NCBI GenBank assembly: GCA_023436205.1
Contig: JAEZKC010000059.1
Location: forward strand, 124,001-188,000
DNA: 64,000 bases
Direction: 5' to 3'
DNA from: Fibrobacterota bacterium
GTDB taxonomy: Bacteria > Fibrobacterota > Chitinivibrionia > Chitinivibrionales > Chitinispirillaceae
The position numbers and the translations under genes were made by a program. Below, in pieces: positions 43,771 through 52,072 of this stretch (the stretch's first letter is position 1; every line of letters begins with the position of its first letter). The notes under the pieces were generated by a model that saw only the letters and a program-made list of their open reading frames with translations, had not been told where the DNA came from and did not search any database.

Positions 43771-45588
43771 CTAGAATCCATTTCGCTGCATTAAAACATA
43801 AATTGTGGAAATGGCAAATATATTGTTTATCGAATGAAGCAGAATGGAAATGAAAAGACTTCTGGTTCTTCTGTATAGCCATCCAAACAGTAACCCCATG
43901 AAGAAAAAGGAGGGGAAGAGCTGTATTGAGTCATGAAGCACGGCGAAGGCGGCTGCCTGAATTGCATTCGCAAACCAGAACGGGAAATACTTTCTCAAAG
44001 CCTCCAGGCTGACCCCCCGAAACAGATATTCTTCATAAATCGGCACAATGACACAGGATACGAGCAGTGCGGGGAGAATCCCTTTAGTTATAATAAGTGA
44101 TTTTGTGAGTACTATTACCGATCCCACGCTGATACTCTTTGCACTTTCCTTTGCAAGTTCAGGAAATAAGGAGATGTTTGCTTTGCGTACCATTATTAGC
44201 AATACATATCCGGCGATTAGAAAGGCTATTGTGGTGAACAATGGCACTCGTGGCGTAAAAACAGTCCATGATTTACTTTTGATCAGAACTAGTAAAGCAA
44301 GCAGCATGTTTAATGAGCAGAAGGTGATCAGAAAATATGAGTTGTTAATGTCTGAAGACGTGCTACTTGATCTGATCTCTTTAAAGAACATGGAAAAGGT
44401 TTCATGTTGAAAGAGCCCGGTGGCAATGAATGATACAATCATCATCCCCGAGCAGATGATCCACAAATGGCGAAGAGAAAAGATGGAATCAGAATTTTTA
44501 TTTATCAGTTTAGATCCCCAGTAGTGTAGTGGGAGAATCCATAGGTAGGGAATCAGCAGCATTATAATGCAGGCCAGCAGAAATGAAAGTATTCCAAGAA
44601 ACTCTCTCCACTGCGGCATAAGAAAAGGATTTTTTAGAAATAGCCGATACCTGTAAAAAGAGAATGGATCTGCAAAGAAACCGTTGTCTCTCAAGGCTCT
44701 GTAGGATTCCAGAGCGAGTTCACTTTTTGAGTGGCGAAGATCAAACTCAAACATGGTCTTGGCAGCCGAAAGTTCATCGTACTCATACTCCAGACTCTTC
44801 TGGAAAAATATTCGTGCACTGTCGAATTCACCAACCTGCTCATAGGCGGTTGCAAGTTCGGAATAGTCAATGTAGGCTGAAGTATCCTCAAGTAGAGGCA
44901 AATAGAAATCCAGAGCTTCTTCAGGATATCGAAGTTGCAGAAGCAGACCCGCAGCGTCCTGCTTTTCCCAGTTTTCATATTTGTGTTCTCCTTCCATTAT
45001 CGTTTTGTATGCTTTCTCCCGTAAACCGAGAGCAATGTACTGACGGGCGAGCAGAAGATTGACATTGATGGTGTCATCAAACAACATCGCCGATTTGCAA
45101 GCTGCTGCAGACTGTGAGAAACTGTCCAGGTACGAATAAGCATAAGCCATTTTTTCATAGACCTTAGCAATCTTGGCATCTTGTGGATGGAGGGACTTTT
45201 TGAATCGGGTTATCAGGTTTTTTGCCGAAGCAACAGCACTATCACCGTACTGATGTTCCAGCCTGTACAGGTTTGCATCAAGATCATCGGGGTAGGTATT
45301 CAGGAGCTGATCATAACAATTTTCCCAGTCATCGTATTTGGGGTTTTCCTCGGTTTCAGGATCATACAGAGCAGTTTCCATGAATCGGCATTTTTCAAGC
45401 ATGATAGCGGCATCGGCTTTTCCTGCGAGCAGAGAATCATAAAACTGTACTGTTTTATTGTAATAGAGCTCCTGAGAATTTCTTATTTCATCAAGGAATG
45501 CTTTACTGCTGAAGGTCAGGGTGTCGGCGGAGCAAAACCCTGAAAAGAGGAGAATCAAAAGGAAAACTCTTCTGGATTTTGAGTACAT
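43771..45588 (-). CDS. TPR-CPBP fusion: membrane protease with periplasmic repeats
   Basis: 605 aa. Signal peptide (1-21), then about 300 residues of TPR-like helical repeats (for example YIDYSELATAYEQVGEFDSA), then about eight transmembrane helices that form a CPBP/Rce1-type intramembrane protease. The EExxxR motif is YEEYLFRG (Glu519-Glu520), followed by FAVLHDSIQLFPSFFFMG with the second catalytic His and LLHSINN. Family members cleave membrane proteins or prenylated/bacteriocin peptides. The fused repeats probably recruit the substrate. Confidence 0.85.
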   Translation of the reverse strand: MYSKSRRVFLLILLFSGFCSADTLTFSSKAFLDEIRNSQELYYNKTVQFYDSLLAGKADAAIMLEKCRFMETALYDPETEENPKYDDWENCYDQLLNTYPDDLDANLYRLEHQYGDSAVASAKNLITRFKKSLHPQDAKIAKVYEKMAYAYSYLDSFSQSAAACKSAMLFDDTINVNLLLARQYIALGLREKAYKTIMEGEHKYENWEKQDAAGLLLQLRYPEEALDFYLPLLEDTSAYIDYSELATAYEQVGEFDSARIFFQKSLEYEYDELSAAKTMFEFDLRHSKSELALESYRALRDNGFFADPFSFYRYRLFLKNPFLMPQWREFLGILSFLLACIIMLLIPYLWILPLHYWGSKLINKNSDSIFSLRHLWIICSGMMIVSFIATGLFQHETFSMFFKEIRSSSTSSDINNSYFLITFCSLNMLLALLVLIKSKSWTVFTPRVPLFTTIAFLIAGYVLLIMVRKANISLFPELAKESAKSISVGSVIVLTKSLIITKGILPALLVSCVIVPIYEEYLFRGVSLEALRKYFPFWFANAIQAAAFAVLHDSIQLFPSFFFMGLLFGWLYRRTRSLFISILLHSINNIFAISTIYVLMQRNGF

Positions 45589-45674
45589 CTGTTCCCCTTA
45601 AGTTTATGGGTGCATTTGCGGTAGAGACTGGGTAGCCTAAGCACAAAATAAATCCGGGGCAGATTCGAGAGAAC

Positions 45675-45707
45675 TTAAGTGTGAAAGGTGATAACTTTCA
45701 CACTTAA
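45675..45707. repeat. 13-bp perfect hairpin between two minus-strand genes
   Basis: TTAAGTGTGAAAG and CTTTCACACTTAA pair around GTGATAA. There is no T-run on the minus strand. It lies downstream of the DUF116 gene and upstream of the TPR-CPBP gene, so it may be a 3'-end stabiliser, an operator or an attenuator. The arms contain GTGAAAG and CTTTCAC, close to the GTGAA/TTCAC halves of the cluster at 47.0-47.24 kb. Confidence 0.6.
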
Positions 45708-45723
45708 CGTAGGTGGTCTGCAA

Positions 45724-46947
45724 TCAGCAGCAGCACTCGGCTGTTTCCATGCAGGTAAGCATTGAGGGGGTCCAGTCTGTCATTTCGTAGGAATAGACAT
45801 TGCTGCTTTGAGCAAGACTAAGCAATCTGCTCTGATTTAAATCGGTAGGCGTACCCTGGGGATCCCAATGCTTTCTGCAGCCGCAGAAATCAAGAAGAAC
45901 GCACTGGGAGGGGATTTCCAGATCCCGCATCTGATAGCCCCCTACAACTATATTGAGAATGCATGCTGTTGCAATTACTCCAGTGTCTTTTGACTTTTCA
46001 TATTTCTTTAACCATTTTGTAAAGCTGCTGGAGTGGGGGACAATGAATACCTCGAACCCTTTTTTCTGACCCAAAATGCTGATCTGGTTTATTCTGCACC
46101 CTTCCGTGCACCCGGTACAGACGATATCAAGTCCGTTTTGTTGAGCATGGCAGCACTCTTCTGGCTGGGAACGCATGCATCCTGGCAGCAGGACCACTTT
46201 GTTCTTCATTTCGTCGAATTCAGCTCTTAGACCCTGGTTGACAATTTCAGACGCCACCATATTAATGTGGTATTCGATTTCGGTTTTGCCGCAGAAAAGC
46301 TGATCTTCCCTGAAGCGGTGCGCCGGGAGCCCTTTTATGAGAAAATCATTTACACCGGATGTAAAGATCCCAAGCTCTTTCTGGGCATTTTCTCTGAACC
46401 ATTCCGTAAGTTGTTCAGTTAATTCAAAGCATTGGAATATTTCAACTTCGCTTTTGGTCTGTAGAAAGCTGCTCCATTTCCAAAGCCGCTTTGCTTCATC
46501 ATCGAATTCGCCAGTAGCTTCCAGCCATCGTATACATTTGTTAAATATCGAAATTGTCAGGAAGTTTTTCTTAGTAGTTCCAATGTGTGGAACAAGAAAC
46601 AGCCCGGTGATGCGGGCGCGCAGTGCGTCTGTCGTTTTTTTCAATTTGGGATACCTGCTGCGTACTGCATAGAGCGCTCTAAGAACAGGCAGAACCGGTA
46701 GAAAGGCTCTCTGGCTTGCTCCTGCATAACGGTGTAGAAGTATACCCATCGTGACCAGTTCAACTCCGTATTCTCCCATACTTCGTGGTTTCTCATGAAG
46801 ATCTCTATTGAGAAATACAGCATATTCGTCTAATAGCAATCCCGCCTTATCATTTATCTCTTCCATGACCCGTTGGGAAAAATTTTTGAGAACAGAATAG
46901 AATCTGTCTGAATTTTTCTGATTTAACTTTAGATCATAGGTAATCAT
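45724..46947 (-). CDS. DUF116 protein, cysteine-rich C-terminal domain
   Basis: 407 aa, cytoplasmic. The N-terminal 230 residues are helical. The DUF116 domain (about 235-405) has LLPGCMRSQPEECCHAQQNG, IVCTGCTEGCRIN and LLDFCGCRKHWDPQG, i.e. many cysteines that look able to bind an iron-sulfur cluster or zinc; the protein ends AECCC. Function unknown. Its promoter region is shared with the divergent DUF2807 lipoprotein gene and carries a palindrome cluster. Confidence 0.8.
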   Translation of the reverse strand: MITYDLKLNQKNSDRFYSVLKNFSQRVMEEINDKAGLLLDEYAVFLNRDLHEKPRSMGEYGVELVTMGILLHRYAGASQRAFLPVLPVLRALYAVRSRYPKLKKTTDALRARITGLFLVPHIGTTKKNFLTISIFNKCIRWLEATGEFDDEAKRLWKWSSFLQTKSEVEIFQCFELTEQLTEWFRENAQKELGIFTSGVNDFLIKGLPAHRFREDQLFCGKTEIEYHINMVASEIVNQGLRAEFDEMKNKVVLLPGCMRSQPEECCHAQQNGLDIVCTGCTEGCRINQISILGQKKGFEVFIVPHSSSFTKWLKKYEKSKDTGVIATACILNIVVGGYQMRDLEIPSQCVLLDFCGCRKHWDPQGTPTDLNQSRLLSLAQSSNVYSYEMTDWTPSMLTCMETAECCC

Positions 46948-47034
46948 AGCATGTCCCTGTGTTGAAGTCTTTAAATGCTCTTGTTCCGCTAAGTCTGCAT
47001 GTTTTGTGCCGCAGTGGATTTGGTGTCAAATGTT

Positions 47035-47239
47035 TTGAAAATTCAATGCCTTATGAGTTTTCTCGTGTTTGCTACGGATGTGAGAATACTCAACGTATCC
47101 TTGAATGCATTGTGAATATTCACAGATTGAGTCATCACAAGATCATTCGGGAGTGTTAATTGAAGACGAGCGCAATATTAAAAAACGCTATTACTTCAGG
47201 ACCGTGAAAACATTCACTTCTGATGTGAAAATTCTCAAC
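47035..47239. promoter_or_regulatory. Cluster of five GTGAA-N-TTCAC palindromes (candidate operators)
   Basis: In the 400-base divergent intergenic region (46948-47347): TTGAAAATTCAA (47035-47046), GTGAGAATACTCAAC (47080-47094), the perfect GTGAATATTCAC (47112-47123), GTGAAAACATTCAC (47204-47217) and GTGAAAATTCTCAAC (47225-47239). Offsets of 32 and 21 bases are near whole helical turns. They probably bind a dimeric regulator controlling the DUF116 gene, the DUF2807 gene or both. The remaining bases hold no gene I can support. Confidence 0.5.
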
Positions 47240-47347
47240 GGGGAATGCGTAGTGACTTGCAAAACAGCACAGAAATAGCCGAACAAATCTGGCCTGACTT
47301 TTGCACAATTCCCTGTCAAACAGAATAACCCGTTCAGAGGAGATGCT

Positions 47348-48064
47348 ATGAAAAGGCATTTATTGTATGTGGTTGCAGTAGCGTTGGGAATGTTGACGAC
47401 TGGTTGTGTTTTTGAACAGATGGTAGGTTCCGGGGTCCCTTCAACTACGGCTTACCTTGAGCAGGATTTTTCAACAGTGTCTTTTTCACACGGATGCAAT
47501 GCTACAATTGAACAATCGGATTCATTCAGCATAGAGGTCACCATCGATGATAATCTGGAGCAGTTTTTAGTGGTCGAGAATGAAAACGGGATACTTTCAG
47601 TCGGACTTGAATCGGGTAGATTCTATAATACATCGCTATTCAAGGTTAAGATCAAAGCGCCGGAATATACTTCAATTCAAGGGAGTGGAGGAACGACAAT
47701 TGGGATTCGGGGAACGGTTATTACAAATGGTACATTGACAGTTGATCTCTCCGGGGGAAGTAAAATGGAGGGGATGTGCACAAGCAGAGACTTGCGGGCC
47801 AGGCTGTCGGGTGGAAGCAGGCTTTCTCTGGATGGTTCCGGTCAAGACCTTACGGTTTGTGCGAGTGGTGGTGGAAATGCTCAGCTTTATTATTATATTG
47901 TAGAAGATTGCAATGCGGTTCTGAGCGGCGGGAGTACTGCGCAAGTCAATGCTTCCGGAAGGATTACCGGAGAGCTGAGTGGCGGTTCCCGACTGGATTA
48001 CAAAGGTGGTGCGATTCTGGGACATGTCCAGAAGAGCGGTGGTTCCACAGTGAACAGAAAATAG
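47348..48064 (+). CDS. DUF2807 (GIN-domain) lipoprotein
   Basis: 238 aa with signal peptide and lipobox LTTGC (Cys20). AGAGGAG precedes the start. The mature part is a parallel beta-helix of repeated turns containing Ser-Gly-Gly (VDLSGGSKMEG, ARLSGGSRL, AVLSGGSTAQV, ELSGGSRL), which is the DUF2807 pattern. It is a surface or periplasmic stress-associated protein in related bacteria; exact role unknown. Confidence 0.85.
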   Translation: MKRHLLYVVAVALGMLTTGCVFEQMVGSGVPSTTAYLEQDFSTVSFSHGCNATIEQSDSFSIEVTIDDNLEQFLVVENENGILSVGLESGRFYNTSLFKVKIKAPEYTSIQGSGGTTIGIRGTVITNGTLTVDLSGGSKMEGMCTSRDLRARLSGGSRLSLDGSGQDLTVCASGGGNAQLYYYIVEDCNAVLSGGSTAQVNASGRITGELSGGSRLDYKGGAILGHVQKSGGSTVNRK

Positions 48065-48084
48065 GCCTCAGGAAGCCCGGAGCA

Positions 48085-49500
48085 TCAATTTTTTGGGTGA
48101 TTGATGCGTTTATTGAGGGCTGAGCGGGTGATTCCCAGGATTCCGGCAGCAATGGACTGGTTATCGCCCGCTCTCCTGAGGGCCTCAGCCACAAGAGCCT
48201 GTTCCACTTCCTTGAGAGTGGGCAACTGTTCCGCAAAGATCACCTTCGAACCGGACGACTCGCAAGTCAAATCAACGGGTGTGACTTGCGGACTGCTGGC
48301 AGTAGTTCTGGCTATATGTTCCTCAAAGCACTTCATGGAAAGAACTCCGCCGGTGTGCCGGCTCACCGCATCAAATACCATCCCTTTCAGTTCACGAACA
48401 TTTCCGGGAAAACTGTGAGTGGATAATAATGTATAGAGTTCCGGTGGAGGCGTTGGTGCTTTTTTGTTAAGTTCAATTGAGGCATTTTCAAGAAAGAAGT
48501 CAAGCAGTGCCGCAATATCCTCTTTTCGCTGTCTTAATGGAGGGAGTTGTATATGATGACTCTGAAGCCTGAAGTATAGATCCTTGCGAAATGATGAATT
48601 ACCGCTGAACGGGTCTACGGCGGCATTGGTCGCCACTACAATCCGGGCGTCGGTGGTGAGTAGTTTGTCGGATCCCACCTGGTAATAAGAACGGTCTTCC
48701 AGAAGCCTGAGCAGCTTTACTTGAGATTCTAGTTTCAGTTCACCGATTTCATCCAGAAAAAGTGTCCCGCCGGTTGCTTTGGCGATAAGGCCCGCCCGGG
48801 GGCGTTCCGCACCGGTGAAGGCACCTTTTTCATGTCCAAACAGTGCATCACAGAAAAGGTTGTCATCCAGTCCGGCAACGTTTACCGCTACAAATTCCCC
48901 ACTTCTGCCGCTTGCCCTGTGAACAGCTTTTGCGATCAGTTCCTTTCCGCTACCTGTTTCACCGGTGATAAGAATTGGTAGCGGAGTGGGGGCGATCGCT
49001 TCTATATAGCGGAAAATGGTGGTCATTGCACTGTTTCTGGTCACGATATGATCGAAACAATCCGGTTTCTCAACCGTTGTAGAGAAGAATCGTTCTCTGA
49101 GACGGGTGTTTTCATTCACAAGGTCACTATGTTCAATTGCTTTCTGCACTGTGGTGATCAGGCGGGCTTTATCGATGGGCTTCACCAGATAATCGAAAGC
49201 ACCGCTTCTGATACTGCGAACCGCATTTTCAATGTCGTTTACTGCTGTTACCATGATGACTTGCGTTTGCGGATATTTGGATTTTATTTCGGGAACCAGC
49301 TCCAGGCCTGAAAGATGGGGCATCATAATATCCAGCAGGACAATGTCAAACCCGCTATCAGCCAGCATTGACAGCGCCTGTCTGCTGTCCTGGCAAGTTG
49401 CCACTTTTCTAAAACCCGAGGATCTTAGAATGAATGATGCACTCTGAAGGTACTGTGCTTCATCATCAACGAGTAGAATACCTTTAATTTCGCTGGACAT
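48085..49500 (-). CDS. NtrC-family sigma-54 response regulator
   Basis: 471 aa. Receiver domain (1-125) with DD12-13, phosphoacceptor Asp57 in IVLLDIMMPH and Lys in YLVKPID; AAA+ domain with GETGSGKEL (Walker A), GAFTGA loop for sigma-54 contact, and LFLDEIGEL (Walker B); C-terminal Fis-type HTH with QSIAAGILGITRSALNKRI. It activates sigma-54 promoters when phosphorylated. The kinase gene stands 5 bases upstream, so the pair is one two-component system. Confidence 0.95.
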   Translation of the reverse strand: MSSEIKGILLVDDEAQYLQSASFILRSSGFRKVATCQDSRQALSMLADSGFDIVLLDIMMPHLSGLELVPEIKSKYPQTQVIMVTAVNDIENAVRSIRSGAFDYLVKPIDKARLITTVQKAIEHSDLVNENTRLRERFFSTTVEKPDCFDHIVTRNSAMTTIFRYIEAIAPTPLPILITGETGSGKELIAKAVHRASGRSGEFVAVNVAGLDDNLFCDALFGHEKGAFTGAERPRAGLIAKATGGTLFLDEIGELKLESQVKLLRLLEDRSYYQVGSDKLLTTDARIVVATNAAVDPFSGNSSFRKDLYFRLQSHHIQLPPLRQRKEDIAALLDFFLENASIELNKKAPTPPPELYTLLSTHSFPGNVRELKGMVFDAVSRHTGGVLSMKCFEEHIARTTASSPQVTPVDLTCESSGSKVIFAEQLPTLKEVEQALVAEALRRAGDNQSIAAGILGITRSALNKRINHPKN

Positions 49501-49505
49501 AATGG

Positions 49506-52016
49506 CTATTCCTGTGTAAAGGGGAACTGAAGCAGTACGGTGGTGCCTTTTCCAGGGACTGACTGGATCGAAAGGTCACCGGAATGGTTTTTGACAATGC
49601 TGTAGGAGATTGAAAGACCCAATCCTGTTCCTCCACTGTCGCGTTTGGTGGTGAAAAAAGGATCCATAATATACTTGATGTGCTCCGGTGCAATGCCCGA
49701 ACCTTCATCTGAAACCGCTAGTTCAATTTTGGACTGAGACACGTTCAATGCGGTTGTGACGGTGATTTTCTGACTGGTGCAGGTTAAAGCCTGACAGGCA
49801 TTGGTGATAAGATTGATTATTACTTGTTCAATCTGTTGAACATTCCCGCGGAAATCAGGCAGGTTAGGCGCAAGTTCCAGCTGGAAAGTATAGGTACTTT
49901 TCCTAATCAGGTTATTGGTGATGAGGGTTGCGGAATCAAGAACCGAGTTGAGATTCACAAGCTGGTCCATATCTCCGGGGTCCTGTCGGGCAAAATCCTT
50001 AAGACTGTTGACAATCCTTTTTATTCTCTCGGCACCCTCACGAATGCCGCCGATGAGTTTGAATGTCTCTTCACGAATTTCTGAATAGGGGAGGCCTGCA
50101 ATCTGAAAATCTCCCCCGGTTGCTTTTATGTCAAGCTCTGCAACAGCATCACGCCAGATATCATGGATGCACTCGCCGTTAAGCATTATGAAATTGTTGG
50201 GATTGTTGATCTCATGGGCGATGCCGGAAACCAGAATTCCCAGAGAAGCCATTTTGTCTGCTTGAATAAGCTGCAACTGATGCTTTCTTGCCAAAGCTTC
50301 AGCTTTGCGGGTTTCGGTTACATCATTACCAGTGATTAGAATTCCGGCAAGTTTGTCATTTTCATGCAGCAAGGTCTGGGTACCGGAGAACACTATGTAG
50401 TGGATGGAACCGTCCTTGGCAATGATGCCGGTGTCTCTGGCAGGGATAAACTGGTTGTTTGCCCGGGCCAGCAGAATACCCCTAACATGCTCACGCTCCT
50501 GAGGGACGATGAACTCCAGAGCCGGATGTCCGACAAGATCTGTTTTATCATAACCCAGTTGTTTGATAAAGCTTGTGTTGACGTCTCTTATTGTTCCATC
50601 AAGTCCGATTATAATGTTCCCGGCGGGACTTTCTTCGAAAAGGAATTTATAGCGTTCTTCAGATTCTTTAAGTGCTTCTTCTGCAGCTTTCCTTTCGCTA
50701 ATATCCATGCCGGTAATCAGAATGGATACCGTTTGACCGTTTCTTTTCAGCTCGGTCTGTCCCGAAGAAAAGAGTATGATGTGTACTGAACCGTCTTTGG
50801 CAACTACCTTCGTTTCCATCTCGCCTATGCTCTCGCCTTTAAAGCGTTTTACAAGCCGCTCGGCAGTTTTCTCCCGTTCCTGAGGCACAATGAAGTCAAT
50901 TACCCGATGGCCAACCGTATCCTCTCTTGTATAGTTGAGCGATTTCAGAAAGGATTTGTTGATGTCGAGAATGACACCATCAGTGCTGATGATCAGGCCC
51001 CCTGAGGGGCTTTCTTCAAATAGGTAGCGATAACGTTTTTCAGAGTCCTTAAGAGCTTCTTCGGCGCGAATTCTGTCAAATATTTCCTTTTTGAGCTGTT
51101 CGACTGTACGGGACAGTTCAGCCGTGCGTTCAGCGACTAGCTCCTCCAGGTGATCCCGGTGCCTTCTGAGTTCTTCCTGAGCTTTGCGCAGACCTGTAAT
51201 GTCAAGGCCGGTGGACACAATGTATTTGGTTTTACCGTTTTCGTCAAGTAAACTAGTGTTGTACCATGAAATAAGTCTTTTACTTCCATCTTTGCCGACC
51301 CAATAGTTCACCGCATGGTTGGAAATATTCTGTTCGCTTGTCAGTGAACCAGCAATCTCCTTTACGTAGCTCACTTCTTCAGGGAGCAGAAAGAGATCCC
51401 AGAACGGTTTTCCATAAACTTCATTATATTGATAGCCGGTCAGTTTTTCGCAGGTTTTGTTGAATTTGACGATCTTGCCACAGGTGTCAAAAACAATTTG
51501 AAGCGCGCCTGCGGTTTCAAAGATAGCGTGTGCAAAGTCCCGTTCGCTCTTCAGTTCACTTTCAGCCTTTTTCATGCGGGTTATATCATTTCCCACACAT
51601 ATTACTTCACGAACTTTGCCGTTTTGATCATGAAGTGGTCTGTTGGACCAGGAGACCCAGACCCGTTTACCGTCTTTGGTGATATTTTCATTTTCAGTGC
51701 AGGAGTAAAGTTCAGTGGAGACAACAAGGTCCTCCATTTTGGCCTTCAGATCCTGTCCCAGGGAGTCCTGTAAAGGAACTATGGTTCCAATAACGTTTTT
51801 CCCTAATATCTCTGACTGTTTGAAACCGAAAAAACGGCAGGCAAAATCATTTAAGAATGTCACATTTCCCAAAGGATCCATACGCAGAATAATGCTGTTT
51901 GCGCTTTGAACCATTTCCATGAACGTTAAATGGGATTCCCTGAGAGTGCTATTCTCCTCTTTACACCTGTTCAGTTCCTCTTCTAATTGGCGGATGCGTA
52001 AAGATTCGCTTTCCAA
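49506..52016 (-). CDS. Four-PAS sensor histidine kinase
   Basis: 836 aa, no transmembrane segment. Four PAS domains (about 25-150, 155-280, 325-445, 450-570), with the last two nearly duplicates (YLFEESPSGGLII / FLFEESPAGNIII). A coiled coil separates PAS2 and PAS3. The kinase has LVSGIAHEINNPNNFI with the phosphorylated His, NLITNACQAL, VSDEGSGIAPEH and SGGTGLGLSISYSIVKNHSG. It phosphorylates the NtrC-type regulator at 48085-49500. PAS ligands unknown, but a cytoplasmic redox or small-molecule signal is likely. Confidence 0.95.
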   Translation of the reverse strand: MESESLRIRQLEEELNRCKEENSTLRESHLTFMEMVQSANSIILRMDPLGNVTFLNDFACRFFGFKQSEILGKNVIGTIVPLQDSLGQDLKAKMEDLVVSTELYSCTENENITKDGKRVWVSWSNRPLHDQNGKVREVICVGNDITRMKKAESELKSERDFAHAIFETAGALQIVFDTCGKIVKFNKTCEKLTGYQYNEVYGKPFWDLFLLPEEVSYVKEIAGSLTSEQNISNHAVNYWVGKDGSKRLISWYNTSLLDENGKTKYIVSTGLDITGLRKAQEELRRHRDHLEELVAERTAELSRTVEQLKKEIFDRIRAEEALKDSEKRYRYLFEESPSGGLIISTDGVILDINKSFLKSLNYTREDTVGHRVIDFIVPQEREKTAERLVKRFKGESIGEMETKVVAKDGSVHIILFSSGQTELKRNGQTVSILITGMDISERKAAEEALKESEERYKFLFEESPAGNIIIGLDGTIRDVNTSFIKQLGYDKTDLVGHPALEFIVPQEREHVRGILLARANNQFIPARDTGIIAKDGSIHYIVFSGTQTLLHENDKLAGILITGNDVTETRKAEALARKHQLQLIQADKMASLGILVSGIAHEINNPNNFIMLNGECIHDIWRDAVAELDIKATGGDFQIAGLPYSEIREETFKLIGGIREGAERIKRIVNSLKDFARQDPGDMDQLVNLNSVLDSATLITNNLIRKSTYTFQLELAPNLPDFRGNVQQIEQVIINLITNACQALTCTSQKITVTTALNVSQSKIELAVSDEGSGIAPEHIKYIMDPFFTTKRDSGGTGLGLSISYSIVKNHSGDLSIQSVPGKGTTVLLQFPFTQE

Positions 52017-52072
52017 TGTGCCTCCAGACTTTTACTTAATCTTGAGAAGAGCAAATATACACTTTGTGCGCT

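Noticed and set aside
47760..48010. Repeated GGCGG/GGTGG words in the DUF2807 gene as a DNA repeat array
   Set aside because: They encode the Ser-Gly-Gly turns of the protein's beta-helix and have no regular spacing at DNA level.
50630..51020. Repeated segments within the four-PAS kinase as a DNA repeat or mobile element
   Set aside because: The similarity is between two PAS domains within one reading frame, explained by domain duplication.
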